DNA of 64,000 nucleotides from Paragordius varius (taxonomy: Eukaryota; Nematomorpha). Location of the stretch: the NCBI GenBank assembly GCA_964247055.1, contig OZ176055.1, positions 3,348,001-3,412,000 of the forward strand. The letters run 5' to 3'. Numbering within the stretch: position 1 is the first letter of the stretch; each line of letters opens with the position of its first letter. The notes beneath the pieces were generated by a model. The model saw only the letters and a program-made list of their open reading frames with translations. It had not been told where the DNA came from and did not search any database. Shown piece after piece: positions 11,301 to 25,700 of this stretch. The translations under genes were made by a program, and so were the position numbers.

Positions 11301-13780
11301 AACAATAATACGGCATTTATTAGTAGTGGTGATCCACAAGATCGCCAACATTTTTTACCATTACCACCAAAAACACAGCAAAAACCTGTTGGAAATACTG
11401 ATAAATTAACAACTAATATTAATTATAAAAATTTAAATCAATCAATAACGTGCCATAAAGAAGAATGTAGTCTAATGAATGTAACACCGTCTAAACGAAC
11501 CAAACTGCAAAGCGATGATAACCGTACAACAACACCCTTTTTACCAAGCAATTCGTTTTTCAAAGGTATTTTTATTTATTATTATATTGCAATTATAATT
11601 CTTCAGCTAAAATTATATAAGTTTGTTATGAATTTTCGATTATTACAAGTAATCTTTGTCAAACGTAAAAAAATTAAAATATAAACTATTAAATATAAAA
11701 TAAAAATATTTAATGAGATATGAAACTAAAAAACATGTGTTTATTGTTATTTAGAAAAGAGGTTGTAATGTTATTTATATTGTTGAGATCTTTTTTTCTG
11801 TTCATTATATTTTCTTCTTTGTTAATATAACTATTTCATTATTTGATGCGTAAATTTTTGGAATAGAATCTTAGTTGCCAAATTTATATTTATTTTAGAC
11901 TGTAAATGCCTATTTTTGAATTCATTTTTTTTATAAATAGGGACTAGATATGTAATTTGGGAACCTAAATAAACGTAATAGTTAAATACTCTTTTATATT
12001 TTTAATTTGTAATTATCTCACTACAAATATAATCATTTTATGTTTTTGTCCTAAATCAAATAAAATTATTAAATCGATTCTCTTTAATACACCCCAAATA
12101 AGATATTCAATCCACTTCAATAACCTTAACAACCAATAACATTTCAAACAATATGAATCTCAAAAGTGTGCCAGCAAGTAACGATACTAAAAATACACAA
12201 AAAGCTGAATATTATCGTTCTTCTAACACTACTAAACATCAACACATTGGTGTTTCATCACAGATCAATAACACAATTTTAGCTCAAAATACCATTAATT
12301 CCACTGAAGAATATAAACCAAATAAGAAATGGTATGTTTTTTATTATTACATTAGCGGATTCTTTAATTTTTTGTTAATTTAAAGTAAAAAACCCAACAA
12401 TACATAAGGTTGAACTTTGAGAGTGTTTTTGAACACTTTAAGTTGGTCTATAAACATTTCAAATTGGTCCTTGATCTATTCACATTGGTCTTACAAAATT
12501 TGTAAAGCACAATTTTACCATTTATTATTATCTTTAAATGGAAAATGCTGGCTTTGTGATCTGTTTTCCGAAAAACCAGTAGACCCATTCTAATCCAAAT
12601 GTCGGAAAAATATAATCAATAAATGCCCCGGAAACTTTGCCCTTTTTTGAATTAGGCCCCCAGTTAGGGCCTACCCCGTGTAAAAAACGTTTTTTTTTGA
12701 AAACAATCATGTCTTTGTGACAATTTTTCGGAAAACGGTTGGACCATTCGAATTCTAATAGAAATTTTTTTACTTATTTTCGATTGCGCCGAACATTGTT
12801 GGCTAGCTTTTTTAATTTAGGCCCTCTTTTTAGCTTCCTCTGTAAAATAAAGTCCACATAAATAATTTTTTGAATTTGTTTTTCGCCCAAAGTATGAGAC
12901 CGTAAAATTTTAATAAGGATTCCAGGTATACCCTCTTAAAAGGCAAAAACTTAATTCAGCGTTTCTTTTATATTGGCTCCCGGGTAAGGAGCTACTTGCA
13001 TCGAAAAAGCGTGCCTTTGGGGCTAAATTTCGGTAAACTATCAGGCCATATGAGTTCAAATATTACCCGTAACAAGGCAAAAACTTAGGTCGTGCTGTTT
13101 TTTAAATTAGCCCTCAATGAGGCCCTTCAGGCCCTAAAAAATGCGCTATCATTGAACTATTATTTAGTTTTAACTGCGTCACCATATCGATGCAGCATGC
13201 CTTTGAATCTAAATTTCAGAAAACCTATGATAGGAATATATGAAATCCATGATATTCCCCATATAAAGGCAAAAATTTTACCCAACGCTTTTTTTATATA
13301 TGTGCACGCCACAAACTGCGCACTATATATTGGATTTGTTTATCATACGTATTAATAATTTATCCATTTCACAACCAACACATGATGATCTTTCCCTTAA
13401 AAATTTTTGTATATCATAATTTAATTGGTACTTGTTTCAAACTTTCAAAAATCTTATAAATGTAAATAATATTTTAAAGGGAATTTCTATAAATTTTAAA
13501 GGGCTGTATCCAAAGTCGAGTGTTAAACATTTTTTTATTAAGGAATTAAACCAATCTTTTTTCTTACATATTTATTAGGCCACCCCAAGATACTAATCTT
13601 AATTATCAATCATTCGAGGATCGATCCAAACCGCGGCTAATTACAAATATTAATAACAACAATAATAATGATAGCAATCAAAAATTTCAACAGCGCATAC
13701 TTCCTAAATCTCCTACATTAGAATCACTCGAAGAAGAAAAAGCACGGTTAGTTCATAATTTAAATCAACTTACTGGATGA
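8394..13780 (+). CDS. CCNT: Cyclin T (P-TEFb regulatory subunit)
   Basis: Cyclin T pairs with CDK9 in P-TEFb and drives phosphorylation of RNA polymerase II and release from pausing. Nine exons: 8394-8548, 8611-8692, 8719-8911, 9172-9371, 9692-9764, 10416-10486, 10707-11565, 12103-12331 and 13579-13780; they sum to 2064 nt, a clean 687-residue frame. Diagnostic family sequence: WYFTKDEL near residue 10, [59 protein letters not shown] and [13 protein letters not shown], covering both cyclin folds. The remaining 430 residues are Asn/Ser-rich and unlike other cyclin T tails. I chose ATG 8394 because the in-frame ATG at 8319 lies in the upstream MITE. Intron 2 is only 26 bp; later introns grow to 1247 bp and carry repeats. 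Confidence 0.95.
8693..8718 (+). other. CCNT: 26-bp intron of cyclin T
   Basis: GTAATAGT...AGTTTTAG. Splicing joins [11 protein letters not shown] to [13 protein letters not shown], aligning gap-free with vertebrate cyclin T ([24 protein letters not shown]). Retention puts a stop after VIVTL. Confidence 0.9.
11583..11688 (+). repeat. Dispersed repeat fragment shared with 56421-56525
   Basis: About 105 bp, highly similar to 56421-56525; both contain the segment AGTAATCTTTGTCAAACGTA. Here it starts 17 bp inside cyclin T intron 7. At the second site it is the internal part of a CAGTA-ended MITE. Confidence 0.75.
12538..13340. repeat. Long dispersed repeat D, copy 1
   Basis: About 800 bp in the last cyclin T intron, beginning TGGAAAATGCTGGCTTTGTG. 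A diverged same-orientation copy is at 25345-26136 in a RAD50 intron. Shared blocks recur through the whole length (TAGGCCCCCAGTT, CGCCGAACAT, GGAGCTAC, GGGCTAAATTTC). No protein similarity recognised. Confidence 0.75.
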
Positions 13781-14279
13781 TAAAATTTAAAAAAATGGAT
13801 TATAAAAATGATTGCTTTCCATGACAAAATATCATATCAGCATTTATTACTCCTCACAATTCAGAAAATGACTCAATACCATATATTCATTTTTATTTAG
13901 AATTCATATATTTCATATATATATACATATATTGTGATATTATATTAGTGTAGTATACCACCATATATGTAATAACATAACATATGGTGAATGTAATAAA
14001 AAATATTTATTAACTCTTTTTCTATGTGTACGTGACGGATCAGGAATTAATGTTGACTTTTGAGATAATGGAATAACCTCTAAAGAAAAAATTAAAACAT
14101 ATAATAATAAAACATCATGCATTTTTAAACAAATTTCAAATAGAGCCATTTTAAATAATATCAAATGTATTTTAACATGTTAAGTTTACATGTTTTATTA
14201 AACCATTATAATTCACGGTTTAACATTTCGCTTAGAAAATTCAATATAAATATTTTTGTTTACATTACGCAAAAAACCC
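13781..14279. other. Spacer between convergent cyclin T and RAD50
   Basis: 499 bp of AT-rich DNA containing both 3' untranslated regions. No gene seen; the open frame at 13940-14164 (-) has no recognisable product. Confidence 0.6.
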
Positions 14280-16359
14280 TTACTCAATATTTTTTGATAA
14301 TCGGTAATATTGTTCAACGTAATCGGCTTTGGACAACAAATTAATAAAATCTTCATCATGTGTTATGATTATGAGTTGAAAATTCCGTTGTGCACTTCTA
14401 TCATTTACAATCCTAAAAAACATGTTATAAAGAAAATTGTTTTATTAATACTTAATGACCTTTGAAAATTATCCCAAGGCCATTTAAAATCAAATTAGCA
14501 ATGAGCCAAATTTAAAAATGTGCTTTATTTATTCAGCCTTTTAGGCGCATGCTACCAAAAAATATTTTTTAATGTAAAATTGTAAAAAATACTCATCTCA
14601 AACTTTTGCGCCGCCATTTTTTTTCGCGAACACAACATGCAAATAGATGGATATTATGGTTATAAATAATTAATTTTAGAAAGCTTTTAATTCATTATTT
14701 ACAGGCCTATTTTTATATCTATATCAGCTGTTAGTTTTAATCGTATTACGATGATATCTGAATCTGGGATAGTTAAACTACTGTTCTAAGTTTTTTTAAT
14801 ACAGGAGCAGAGGGTTTGAAATCTAGATTTTAATTAAAACTACTTTAACTTTTTTCACAGATGCACAAAATTTTCAATAGTATAATATTAAGGACAACTC
14901 CAAGTCTAACCTCGTAAGTTCTGATAGGAACGAGATTAGTTTACCAATTATTATTGACGAGAGAATTCAACACATTTTAAAAATATATTTAGTTTTTCTT
15001 AAAATTCGTTTTTTATTATAATTTACCAAATTTCAGAAAAAACTTTAAACAATAATTATATAAATTTTTCAAATTAACAACATACTGAATAAGAGCGTAA
15101 GCCAGACTCTCAATATTTTCAGCATCAAGATTGGTGGTCGGTTCATCTAAAGCCAAAATGCCACAATTAAGACAAAACGTTTCGGCTAATGCTAAGCGTA
15201 TGATTAGAGAAGCTAAAACCTAATGTTACATATAATTGGAAAATCGTATTAAAATTTGATCATGTATAATACAGTAAAAATTAACGAAATGTAAAAACAT
15301 ATAAAGATAAACATATTTTTCAAAGGACCGTATTCTTTTAAATATAGCTTAATATTTTTAAATTGCAAAATATGGAATAATAATACAAAATGGTAATTAA
15401 ATCAATTAGATACATCTCAATTGTAATTAAATGGTTAATATAGAAATAATTTCTCAAAAATATAAAATGATGCCTTTTTCAGCCAACAGATTGAGATAGG
15501 TTACTTTATTATCGTTATATTCAGATTAAACAACAGTTTTCTTTTCAATCGCTCAAAAAACAATAACCGGCTTGAATGCTTTTAAAATGCAGTTATTAAC
15601 AGTAAAAGGTAATTAATTAAACTACAAATGCAAATTTAAGCAGTTGATATATGATGTTATTAAATTAACATTAAATAATAAAAAATTTAAATGCACAATT
15701 GAGAAAAAGCGTTTATTAATGCATTCATATTCGAGTTTATGATAGCTTATAAAAAATTTAGAACTTTCAAACATAGGATTATCAGTTTTTTTCTTGTTTG
15801 ATTATTCCATTTACATATTTTCAAAAAAAATTAATGTTTTATAATTCTCAAAAAATAATGTTTTTTTCGAATAAGATTTGTGAGATATTACCTTTTGACC
15901 AGCACTACATCGGCTACGCATATCAAGTTCAACATCATCCTTTACCATAACAACCCGATAATTATACACGGCCCGTTGGGGTCCACCTTACATTATTACA
16001 ATAAAATAAAATGACTTTATCATAAAAATTTGATATAATTTGTACATAATCACGATTTTATGAATAAAATAATAAATAATAGCGCTATATAATGGTTAAA
16101 AAATCTGTGATTTCAAAATGCATTGAATTTATATGGTATATTGGGTATGAAATTCGCATTTTAAAAAACCTCAAAAAAGGTAAAATCCATAGGATAAAGT
16201 GTAAATATAAGTTATGTAAAGTCAAACTTCTTAAAAAACTGCAATATAAAATGAAAATGGTACCATATTTAATAATCATTTTCAATCAAATAAAAGTGGA
16301 TTGTTAAATATGGAATTGTAAAACATTAGAATAATATATTTAACAACCCTACTCATATC

Positions 16360-16407
<48 letters not shown>

Positions 16408-19400
16408 ATATACACTAAAAACATCTTAAACAAGGTTTAAGCTTATTTTTAATGGTAATTATACAACTTACTTTTAACTAACTTAAACTTAGATATTTAC
16501 CAATTATCTTTTTCAAATTCACCATAAAATACCATAGAAAAAATAAAATATTTTTAACTTATAAATCTTTGTACACCAATTTACCTAAAGATGCATCTAA
16601 ATGTTGTATTGGGACTTCGTTTCCCTTCAATTTTTTGGCCATTGATTTTGCATTCGTAGTTCGGCCTCTTCCACGCCCACGTTTATTGCCAGTATTTATG
16701 CTCGATCGATTTGAAACTAAAATAAAAAATGAAATGCATATATATATCGTTAATTATTAATTAAGGGTTTTGTTTATCGAGAAAATGGGCGTTTACTAAA
16801 TTTTAACTTTCTTATATTTAGCAAATTTAATACATTTTCGGATACTTGTTTAATTAATAAATTTACGAAACATCCAAATATTTTACTTGTGAACAAAAAA
16901 AATTGATTAAATATTTATTGATTGTCAAAACTTAAAACCCAAATTTTAAAAACACAAATTTTAAAGCATAAAAACTTAATGCTAATTACTAGATTCCTCA
17001 TAATCAGAATCTGAAACATTATTATTATTAGAATTCATATTGAATGGGGTATTATTTGAAGGGGTGTTGTTCATGTTAAACAAAGTGTCATCTAAATCCG
17101 AACGAATTTCAATGTAATCAATATCATTGCCACGATACGTCGTTTTCCATAATTGACGGATAATTTTGTTTATCTCATTCATTTTAAGGGCATGAAAAGT
17201 CATTATTGCTCTAAAATTATTTATAAAATTATAATTCAAATGGACTACTCCATAATGTCAATTGTGGGAAATATATAGCTTATATAATGATGCTTTTATA
17301 AAAATAATTGATTAAATTTAAACTCAAAAACTACCTTATATGAAATCCGAAAATATAATATTTTGTGAATTTAAATTAATTTTATAAGCGTTGTTTATTC
17401 AGTTTTACAAAAACATTATAAAAGAAAAAGGACAAAAAATACTAAACATTCAACGATAGTACCTGTCAAAAGCTTTGTGATAAATGGTGAGATCTTTTAA
17501 CGCTAATTGCGTAGTTCGATACTTTATTAAAGCTGATTTATACCGCTCCTTGCTATACTTGTACGTTTCATTTTGATTAAGTGTGTTCTAAAGTAAATAC
17601 ACAATTTACACTTCAAATTGACCTTGAACAATTCAAATTGACCCTAAAATATTATGTGTTTTTTGTAAATACCTGTATTTTTATATATTTTTTAAAAAAT
17701 TAAATTTAGTTTAAAATTAAAATTATACTGAAAAATAAATAAACTAAGCCATATAAATATAATACATATTAATAATGAGTTATATTAGCTCAAAAACCCA
17801 TCATTTATTTTTAGTGAATTGTGTTTAAGAGTGAATTTGAATTGTAAATGGTATATAGGCAAATGTATTAAGGGTATAAATATTTATAATGCATCTTTGA
17901 TGAACAAAAAATTAAAATAAAACCTTACATTTAAAACATCACCATAGGCAAATTATTAACAAAATTTATTTAACATGATATATTTGAAATCCAAAAACCA
18001 TGCATAAACAAATGATCAATAGTATAAATATAATTTTAAAAATACCTTTAATTTTGAATAAAATCATAAAACACCTTTATTAATAAATTTTCATTGGATA
18101 AAAAAAATCACTTTTAATCTCGCTATTTCACGGGCTAATTCGCTTTGCATTCCAGCCAATTGATGCGATTCTTGGATTAATTTATCCTTTTTGACTTTCA
18201 TTTCAGATATTTGTCTATGTTTGATTTTGAATTATAAATATAATATGATGATAAAAAAGATTGTGACCTATACTGAAAATTATAAATAATTTTAAAAACA
18301 AATTTTTTTTATAAATAAACCACATTTCTTTGGTTCTTGATTCGTTCTTAGCTAAACTATAATATAAAATTCTGGTTTAAATAATGGTAGCTATTTAAAT
18401 CACTATCCTCATTCTGCCACCCTAAATGATGGTTTAGGACAAAAAATTAGAATATAATAATTTTAGTTTATCCTATAAAAAATATCTTTCATTTACTTTT
18501 TTTGAATTGTCATTAAAATTTAAGTATTTACGGTATTTCGCAAAATTGATTAAATATTAATACCTTGTTATTTCTGAAACATTTAAGGCTTTATATTCGT
18601 CCTCGTATTCCTGCATATTTTCAATTTTTAGGATCATCTCTTTTTTCCAAGCCAACACCTGCAAAATTTCTTTGAGTGTTCGATTAAGGTTCTAATATAT
18701 AATTTTTAAAACAAACTTACAGATAATTAAATTGTAATTTATTAAAAATATGCGTTCAGCAATAATCGAACTATTTAAACGTCAATTTTTTTGGTTATAA
18801 GTTAAATAATAAAACAAAATATGAAAAACATTCCAATTTAATTAATAAATACATATATGTAATAAATTTTTAAAAAATAGGTTTTAAATTTAATTTATTA
18901 AAAATTTCATAAACACATATAAAACAAAGACATACCACATCTTTTAAATATCCAAATATAATGTTATTCTAAAACTTTTAATGTTTTAGAAATAATTTCG
19001 CTAATATCCAGTCAAGATTTCAGATAAAATATATTATAACATAGTGAGACCTCAGCATTAGATATTTGATCCTTAATAGAATCCATTTGCATTTGAATTT
19101 GTGTCCTTTGGTTTTTTATAGTTTCATCTTGATCTTCGAGACCTTTTAATTCAATTTCCAAATCAAGCAGGGCTTGCTGACCCTTGTGAATTGTGGTTGA
19201 ATGGCAGGGGTGTCTATAAAGTATTGATTGCTTAAATATATTGATTGATTTATAATTAACATTTTTTGCAGTTAATATGGAGATACACATTGAATTGTCA
19301 TAGGGTATTTAATTGTCGATAATAGGAAGCTTTTACTAAGAAGAATTAATAAATATTTAAACCGATTATACAAGTTCCAAATTTTTAAATTTAGTTTTTG

Positions 19401-19666
19401 GATTTGATATAATTACATAGCAGTTGAATTATTAGTTAGTAAATACCTAAAATACTATTTAATATAAAACTTTACACCTTTTGTTGTAAAAATAAGCTGA
19501 CATATAATTGATAAATAATAACTTTTCAATATTATCCATCATTAAGGTCAATTGTTTAGCATTTGATTCGGTCGATTCCACTTTTTCCCAAAGTTCTCGC
19601 CTATTTTCTTCCAATTCTTCATTTAAAAGAAGCAACTCGTTTTCTAAATCACTTATTTTATCCTGT

Positions 19667-19741
<75 letters not shown>

Positions 19742-22700
19742 GAAAAGATATGTATAAAATTATTAAATTCTAATAATTAATATTTTAATAACCCAAAGCG
19801 CTAATTAAAATATAACAATAAATATAAGCAGTTAATCATTATATTATAAAATAAAATATTTTAATGTTGAAAAACCAGTGTAATGTTTTTTAAATAAATT
19901 TTGTAAAACGGTAAAATTTTATAGTTGATTCCTACTGAATTTAGCATAGGAGGCTAAGACTCATTCCTTAATTATAATAAAGTTAAAATTTCTTAAAATC
20001 TTATCAAAAATTATAAACTAAACAACAAATTAGTTGAAAATATGGATAGGGTGCTTCAATTTAATATACCAAAAAAGAAAGAAAAAAACTCAGAAAATAA
20101 CCTGTAATGGCTTAATTTTTGGTGTTAATTCACCAATCATTCTTTCATGTTCGCCCTTTTGTTTAGTTAGCTCTTTCCGTTTTTCCTCCAATTGTACCAT
20201 ATTTTGGGATTCCCTTATATAGAATAGGGGGATGTATTTTAAAATAAACTACACACGGATATACCATTCATTTTTGGTGAAAAAACACTTTTACAAATGA
20301 AAAAAAAACCATTTTTTATTATAATATACTTATTATTTTCAATCAAAACACAAAATCTTTTCATCCTAAAACGCCGCTATGCAAGCATTGATTTTACAAA
20401 ACTATATAAATTTTTTCCTATAATATAGTTTTTTTATAAAAAAATTTGTCTTTAAATTTATCATAAATATATATAGTACCCTTGTAACTTTAATTTATCG
20501 GCTTGGAGCGTGTTTAATTGTTGACCCAAAGTGTGAAGTCTATCTTTGTGATTTATAAGTTTCTGTTTTTGAAAATCAATTTCCTTATTCAAACTTTCTA
20601 ATCTAAGATCCAATTCCTCCTTTTCCTCCAATAGCACGTTTAAACCTTTCCCCTCTAAAGAATATATATATTAATTTTTTTAAATCCGAAAAAAAAATTT
20701 CAAAATTGGTTTTAAACAATTTTATTTAAAATATACGGTTTAAATTTATACAATTTAAACAATTTGTTTTTTTTTAAAAAATAAAAATATATTTAAACGC
20801 AAATAAAAGTTTTGTTACATTTATGGCAAAACTAACCGTAACAAAAGGTAAACAATATCTAGATTATATAAAATAATTATGCAAAGATTAAAATTGAAAA
20901 ATTTTAGGTTGTTTTGCAATCCAGATATTACAAAAAACAAACCCTTATAGTGTGATCTTAATAAAAAATAATATTTAGAATTGTCATAAATTGGTATTCG
21001 GTATTAAATTAAATATTAAAGGATTTAAAGTTTTTAGTTCCTTGCCTCATGTTAAATATTGGGAAAATTGGAAAAATTAAACTATTATTCAATTAATACT
21101 TTATTAAAAAGGTACCATGACAATGGATAATCAAAATTAATTTTTACATTTTAACAAAAAAAATTTAAGGAAAACGAAATATCTTAAAATGATTTAAATA
21201 TACATTTTTTTACAAAGCCGTAAAAAATTAAATTAAGATTTAATTTAAAAATTAATTTTTTATATCTAGAAATTAAATAAACACGAAACAAACAAGCTTA
21301 CCGTAATGGTGTGAGGTTATTTTTGATTTTTCCTCCTCAATTTTACGCGTTAATTCGCTACATTCTCCAATCAATTTATCATGTAAAATGGCATCTTTAA
21401 CCAGCGATTTCAATTGGTTTTCAGCCTCTAACAATGATGTTTGATGTTTTTGTTCCTTTGATAAATGCGTTAAAATATTAAGAGTTATTGGCACAAATTA
21501 ATAAAAAAATTATAAAAATAATTTAACTTTTTTTTAGAAATAATACTTTTAAATTGTTGCGTGAAATTTAAGTTAAAAAGTTAACCGATGATTTACGAAT
21601 AACTGAATAGTAAATATTGAAATACAGAAAAAACGGAAAAATATAAAGACAAAATTTTTTTCTAAAGACAGCAACCATACTTTTCAAACCTTTATTCTAT
21701 TTATGTCATTCAATAACAATCGTAAAATATGTAATTTATGGTGTTACCAATATACATCTCTATTTAATATTTTAAAGTTTAAGTTATATATTTAAAGAAA
21801 TCAAGATTTAAAAAGTAGAGTTGTCTATAGAAAAAAATATTTGTCTTTATCTTATTACGTTTTGTCCGTATAATTTAAATTTTTATCTGCAAAATAAGAA
21901 AACCTCTGCTATTTTATATTTCGTGTCTGCCAGATTTTCATTGATGTTTTCAAGGGTCTTTTCCATGTCTGGTATTTCTTTTTGTTTAATCTTTTCTATC
22001 TAAGGCACAAAAATAGTTGATTAATATATTTTTGGGTTAAAATCTACATTTAGATAGCGAATTTATATAAAATTTACAAAAAAATAATCAAATATTTAAT
22101 ATGAACCGCATTCGATTTGGGTTTGTAACACATTAGTTTATCGTATTGAGGTGTAAGGCTTTCAATTTCTTTATCTAACTGTTGAATTTTGGCAGGGATA
22201 AGGCCTAATTTATGCTTCAAATCTTCTTTGAGCTTTGCTACATAATATAATAATAATAGTATTAACATTAGGATTAAATATAAAATTATGAAAATAGGTA
22301 CCGTTTTCGTTCCTACATATTTATTTTATAAAAATTTGGTACAAATTAATTTCCAGTTGCAAAAAAAATATTTATTTACAAAAAATTTTGGGTTTTCCGC
22401 TTAGCTTGATGATCTGGAACCGATTAAATATTTTGATATGCGAATTAGACAAAATATGTAAAACAGATAAATTCTTTGAAAAATTAAAATTAACACTTTT
22501 TATTTAAAATAAAATAAAAAAATTATATCTATATCATTTACAATTTAAATTCACCCTTAAACAATTCAAATTCACCCTTGAACAATTTAAATTCATCCTT
22601 AAATAAAATATATGTTTTTTAAGATTATGAAAAAATAATAAACTATGCCATAAATATATATTAAATTAATAATGAGTTATATTGGTTTAAAAACACATAA

Positions 22701-25700
22701 TTTATTTTTAGGGTGAATTTGAATTGTTCAAGGGTTTTGAATTGTTCGAGGGTAAATTTGTGTAAATAGTATATATATAGAACATTTTGACAATAAAATT
22801 GGCCTAGAATTTAGTAACACAAAATAACCAGTTCATTACAAATATTATTATTATTTACAATAATTGAAGTTTTCAGCAGCCTTGGTGGTTGAAGTGGAAA
22901 AATTGCGATCACAAACAGGACAACAATGTTTTTGTTCCACGCGTTCCAAAAATTTCTCATAGATAGTTTGACTACCAGCTAAAGCACCACGACGTCTACA
23001 CATTTAAAGTTTTTTGTTATGTAAAAAATGTTTTTTTACCATATTATTAAAAGAAAAAAAAAACCGATTCTTTTTCGTAAAATTTGACTTACTCATATAA
23101 TTCTTGTAGTTTTGTTTCCACATCTCTAATCTGAGAGCTCATTTCTTCCGTATTGTTAAACTATATAATAAGCAAAATAAAATATTTTAAATAATATATA
23201 TATATATACCATTTATAGTTTTAATTCATCCTTTCACTATTCAAATTTACCCTCGAACAAATCAAATTCACCCTTGAACAATTCAAATTCCCCTCTAAAA
23301 ATAAATTATGTGTTTTCCAACTAATATAATTCATTATTGATATAAAATATATCTTTATGACATATTTATTATATTTTCAGTATTTTATTTTAATATAAAA
23401 ATTTTATTTTTTAAAAATAATAAATATAGGTAAATTTTTATCTAAAAAAAACATATAATTTATTTGAGGATGAATTTGAATTGTTCAAGGGTAAATTGAA
23501 TTGTTCGAGGGTGAACTGAATTGTAAATGGTATATTTGTATATAAAACCTCATTTTGGCTATTAGCGATCTCTAGAAGTTCCTTTTTCAGTTCCTTAATT
23601 TTTGTTCGTAAATGCAATTTCTCACTTTCTAAGCCATAACTTTTTTGTTTCAATTCGGTAATGATATCCGTCGTTTTTTGTGTAATTTTAGTTGCACGGC
23701 TATGTAAGCAAAATAATAATGGAAATTTTTTTTTAAAATTTTAATAACCTATTAAAGTTATATCAAATAATTATTAAATATGAATAGGCATTAAACAATA
23801 TTTCGATATTCCATTTATGGTTAAAAATAATCAAAAATGTGAAAATATTATGACAACTTATATTTTAAAAACTAAATAAAATCATATACAATATCCGATT
23901 TATTTTAACAAAAGTTATATATGTTTTAAAGATTGTAACCAATATATCGTTAAATAATCTGAAAAAACCGCCAATTAATTATGTTTAAAGTTTCAGGTTT
24001 AAATAGCGTCATCAATTTATATAATTTCCATAAAACAAACTAAGACATCTTACAATTTTAATTTAAATTCCATACATAATACTTTGCAAGGAGAGTATTG
24101 TCCATTTAATTGCATATATATGTACTCCAATTTTAACAACATAAAAAAGCAAATTTTTTTTACAAATTATATACCTTCCAAGTTTGTCCAACACATCATG
24201 GGCTTGACCTGCATCAATTTTCGATTCCTCAAAACCGATTTCATTTTCATCATCATTTTTGTGTTTGTGAATCAAATTTTTTAGCGTTTCTGCACGCATC
24301 CTTATACGTTGGGGAAGGGTTAGGCATGTTATGGCATTTTGTTTTTCCGTTAAATCTGATTGAAACATACGTATCCTATTATCAATCTCAGCAGCGCCAT
24401 GTAAAACAGCAATTTGTGCATTTAATTTGGATGCCTGCACGTCTAAACGTGATTTTTGGCCCATGGATGCCGCTATTTCTCGTTTAAGTCTAAATAAATA
24501 GTGAAAAATCAATCAAAATCTTTTTTTAAAGGATAAAATATACCATTTACACCTCAAATTCACGCTCGTATAATTCGAATTCACCCTTAAATAATTCAAA
24601 TTTACCCTCTAAAATTTACCCTGGAACAATCGAATTCACAATCTATATTTTTTGGTATTTATAGAAATATGAATTGTATAAAATGATACTAAAAAAGAGA
24701 ATAAACTATGCCATTAAAGATATATAAATGATATTAAAGATGAGTCATAATAGCCGGAAAACACATCATTTAGTTTTAGATTTGGATAAGGGTGTATTTG
24801 AATTATAAATGTATATTTGTAAGTTTTTGATAAAAATATAAACTGGGTGTAAATGAGTTTCGCCTATTTTTTGTTTTAATCTAAATTTTGAGCACGAAAA
24901 AATACGCTTTTATATATATAAATTATTTCATTTATATTAGTTCTTGACGAATAAAGCTTTTTATATATTCCATAGATGCAGATTTTTAACGTTTTAGTCA
25001 AAATAAATTTGGAGCATAAAAAAATAAATTGCTTTTTTAAGGGAAAACAATATTCATTAAAATTAGATTTTTAACCGGTCAAAAAATAAAAACTTGGATA
25101 TTTACACGGGTTTTTTGCCCCAAAGATCTGCTATTTCACGTTTTAATCGAATTAATTTTGAACATAATTTAATCGCTTTTTAAAGGATATATGATTTGAG
25201 TTTTTGACCAATAATTATAAAACTGGCCTGACCTCTTATGAATGCAATCATCATAATAACCATAAATATAATATATATATTGTTACTAAACTAAACATAA
25301 ATAAGTTAAATAGTTTGTTTCATTAATAATCTATATATTTACAAAAATGGAAAATGCTGGCTTTGTGGTCTGTTTCCACCGGTAAACCCATTCAAATCGA
25401 AAATATCGAAAAAATATAATCATTAATAAATGTCCCGACAATAGCTTCGCCCTTTTTTTGAAATAGGCCCCCAGTTCGGACCCTAAGTAAGAACGGTTTT
25501 TCAAAACAGAAGTCCACAAAAATCGTGTCTTTGAGACAATTTTCCGGAGAACGTGTTAAACCATTCAATTTCAAATATGATTTTTGTTTACTTATTTTCA
25601 ATTGCGCCGAACATAGTCGGCTCGCTTTTTTAATTTAGGCGCTCTTTTTACCCGCTCCCTCCGTAAAATGCCATTTTTTTTAAAAAAACAAAGTCCACAA

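Noticed and set aside
14560-14640. Possible piggyBac-like MITE fragment (CGCCGCCATTTTT)
   Set aside because: Only a short shared word with the 6608-7177 element; no ends or TTAA.
15266-15545. Possible further family C MITE (TACAGTAAAAATT)
   Set aside because: Left end resembles the family but no convincing right end.
16085-16307. Overlapping frames on both strands
   Set aside because: Low-complexity AT-rich RAD50 intron; no motif.
19508-19780. Plus-strand frame with long Tyr-Ile repeat
   Set aside because: Translation of the (AT)n microsatellite and the antisense of a RAD50 exon.
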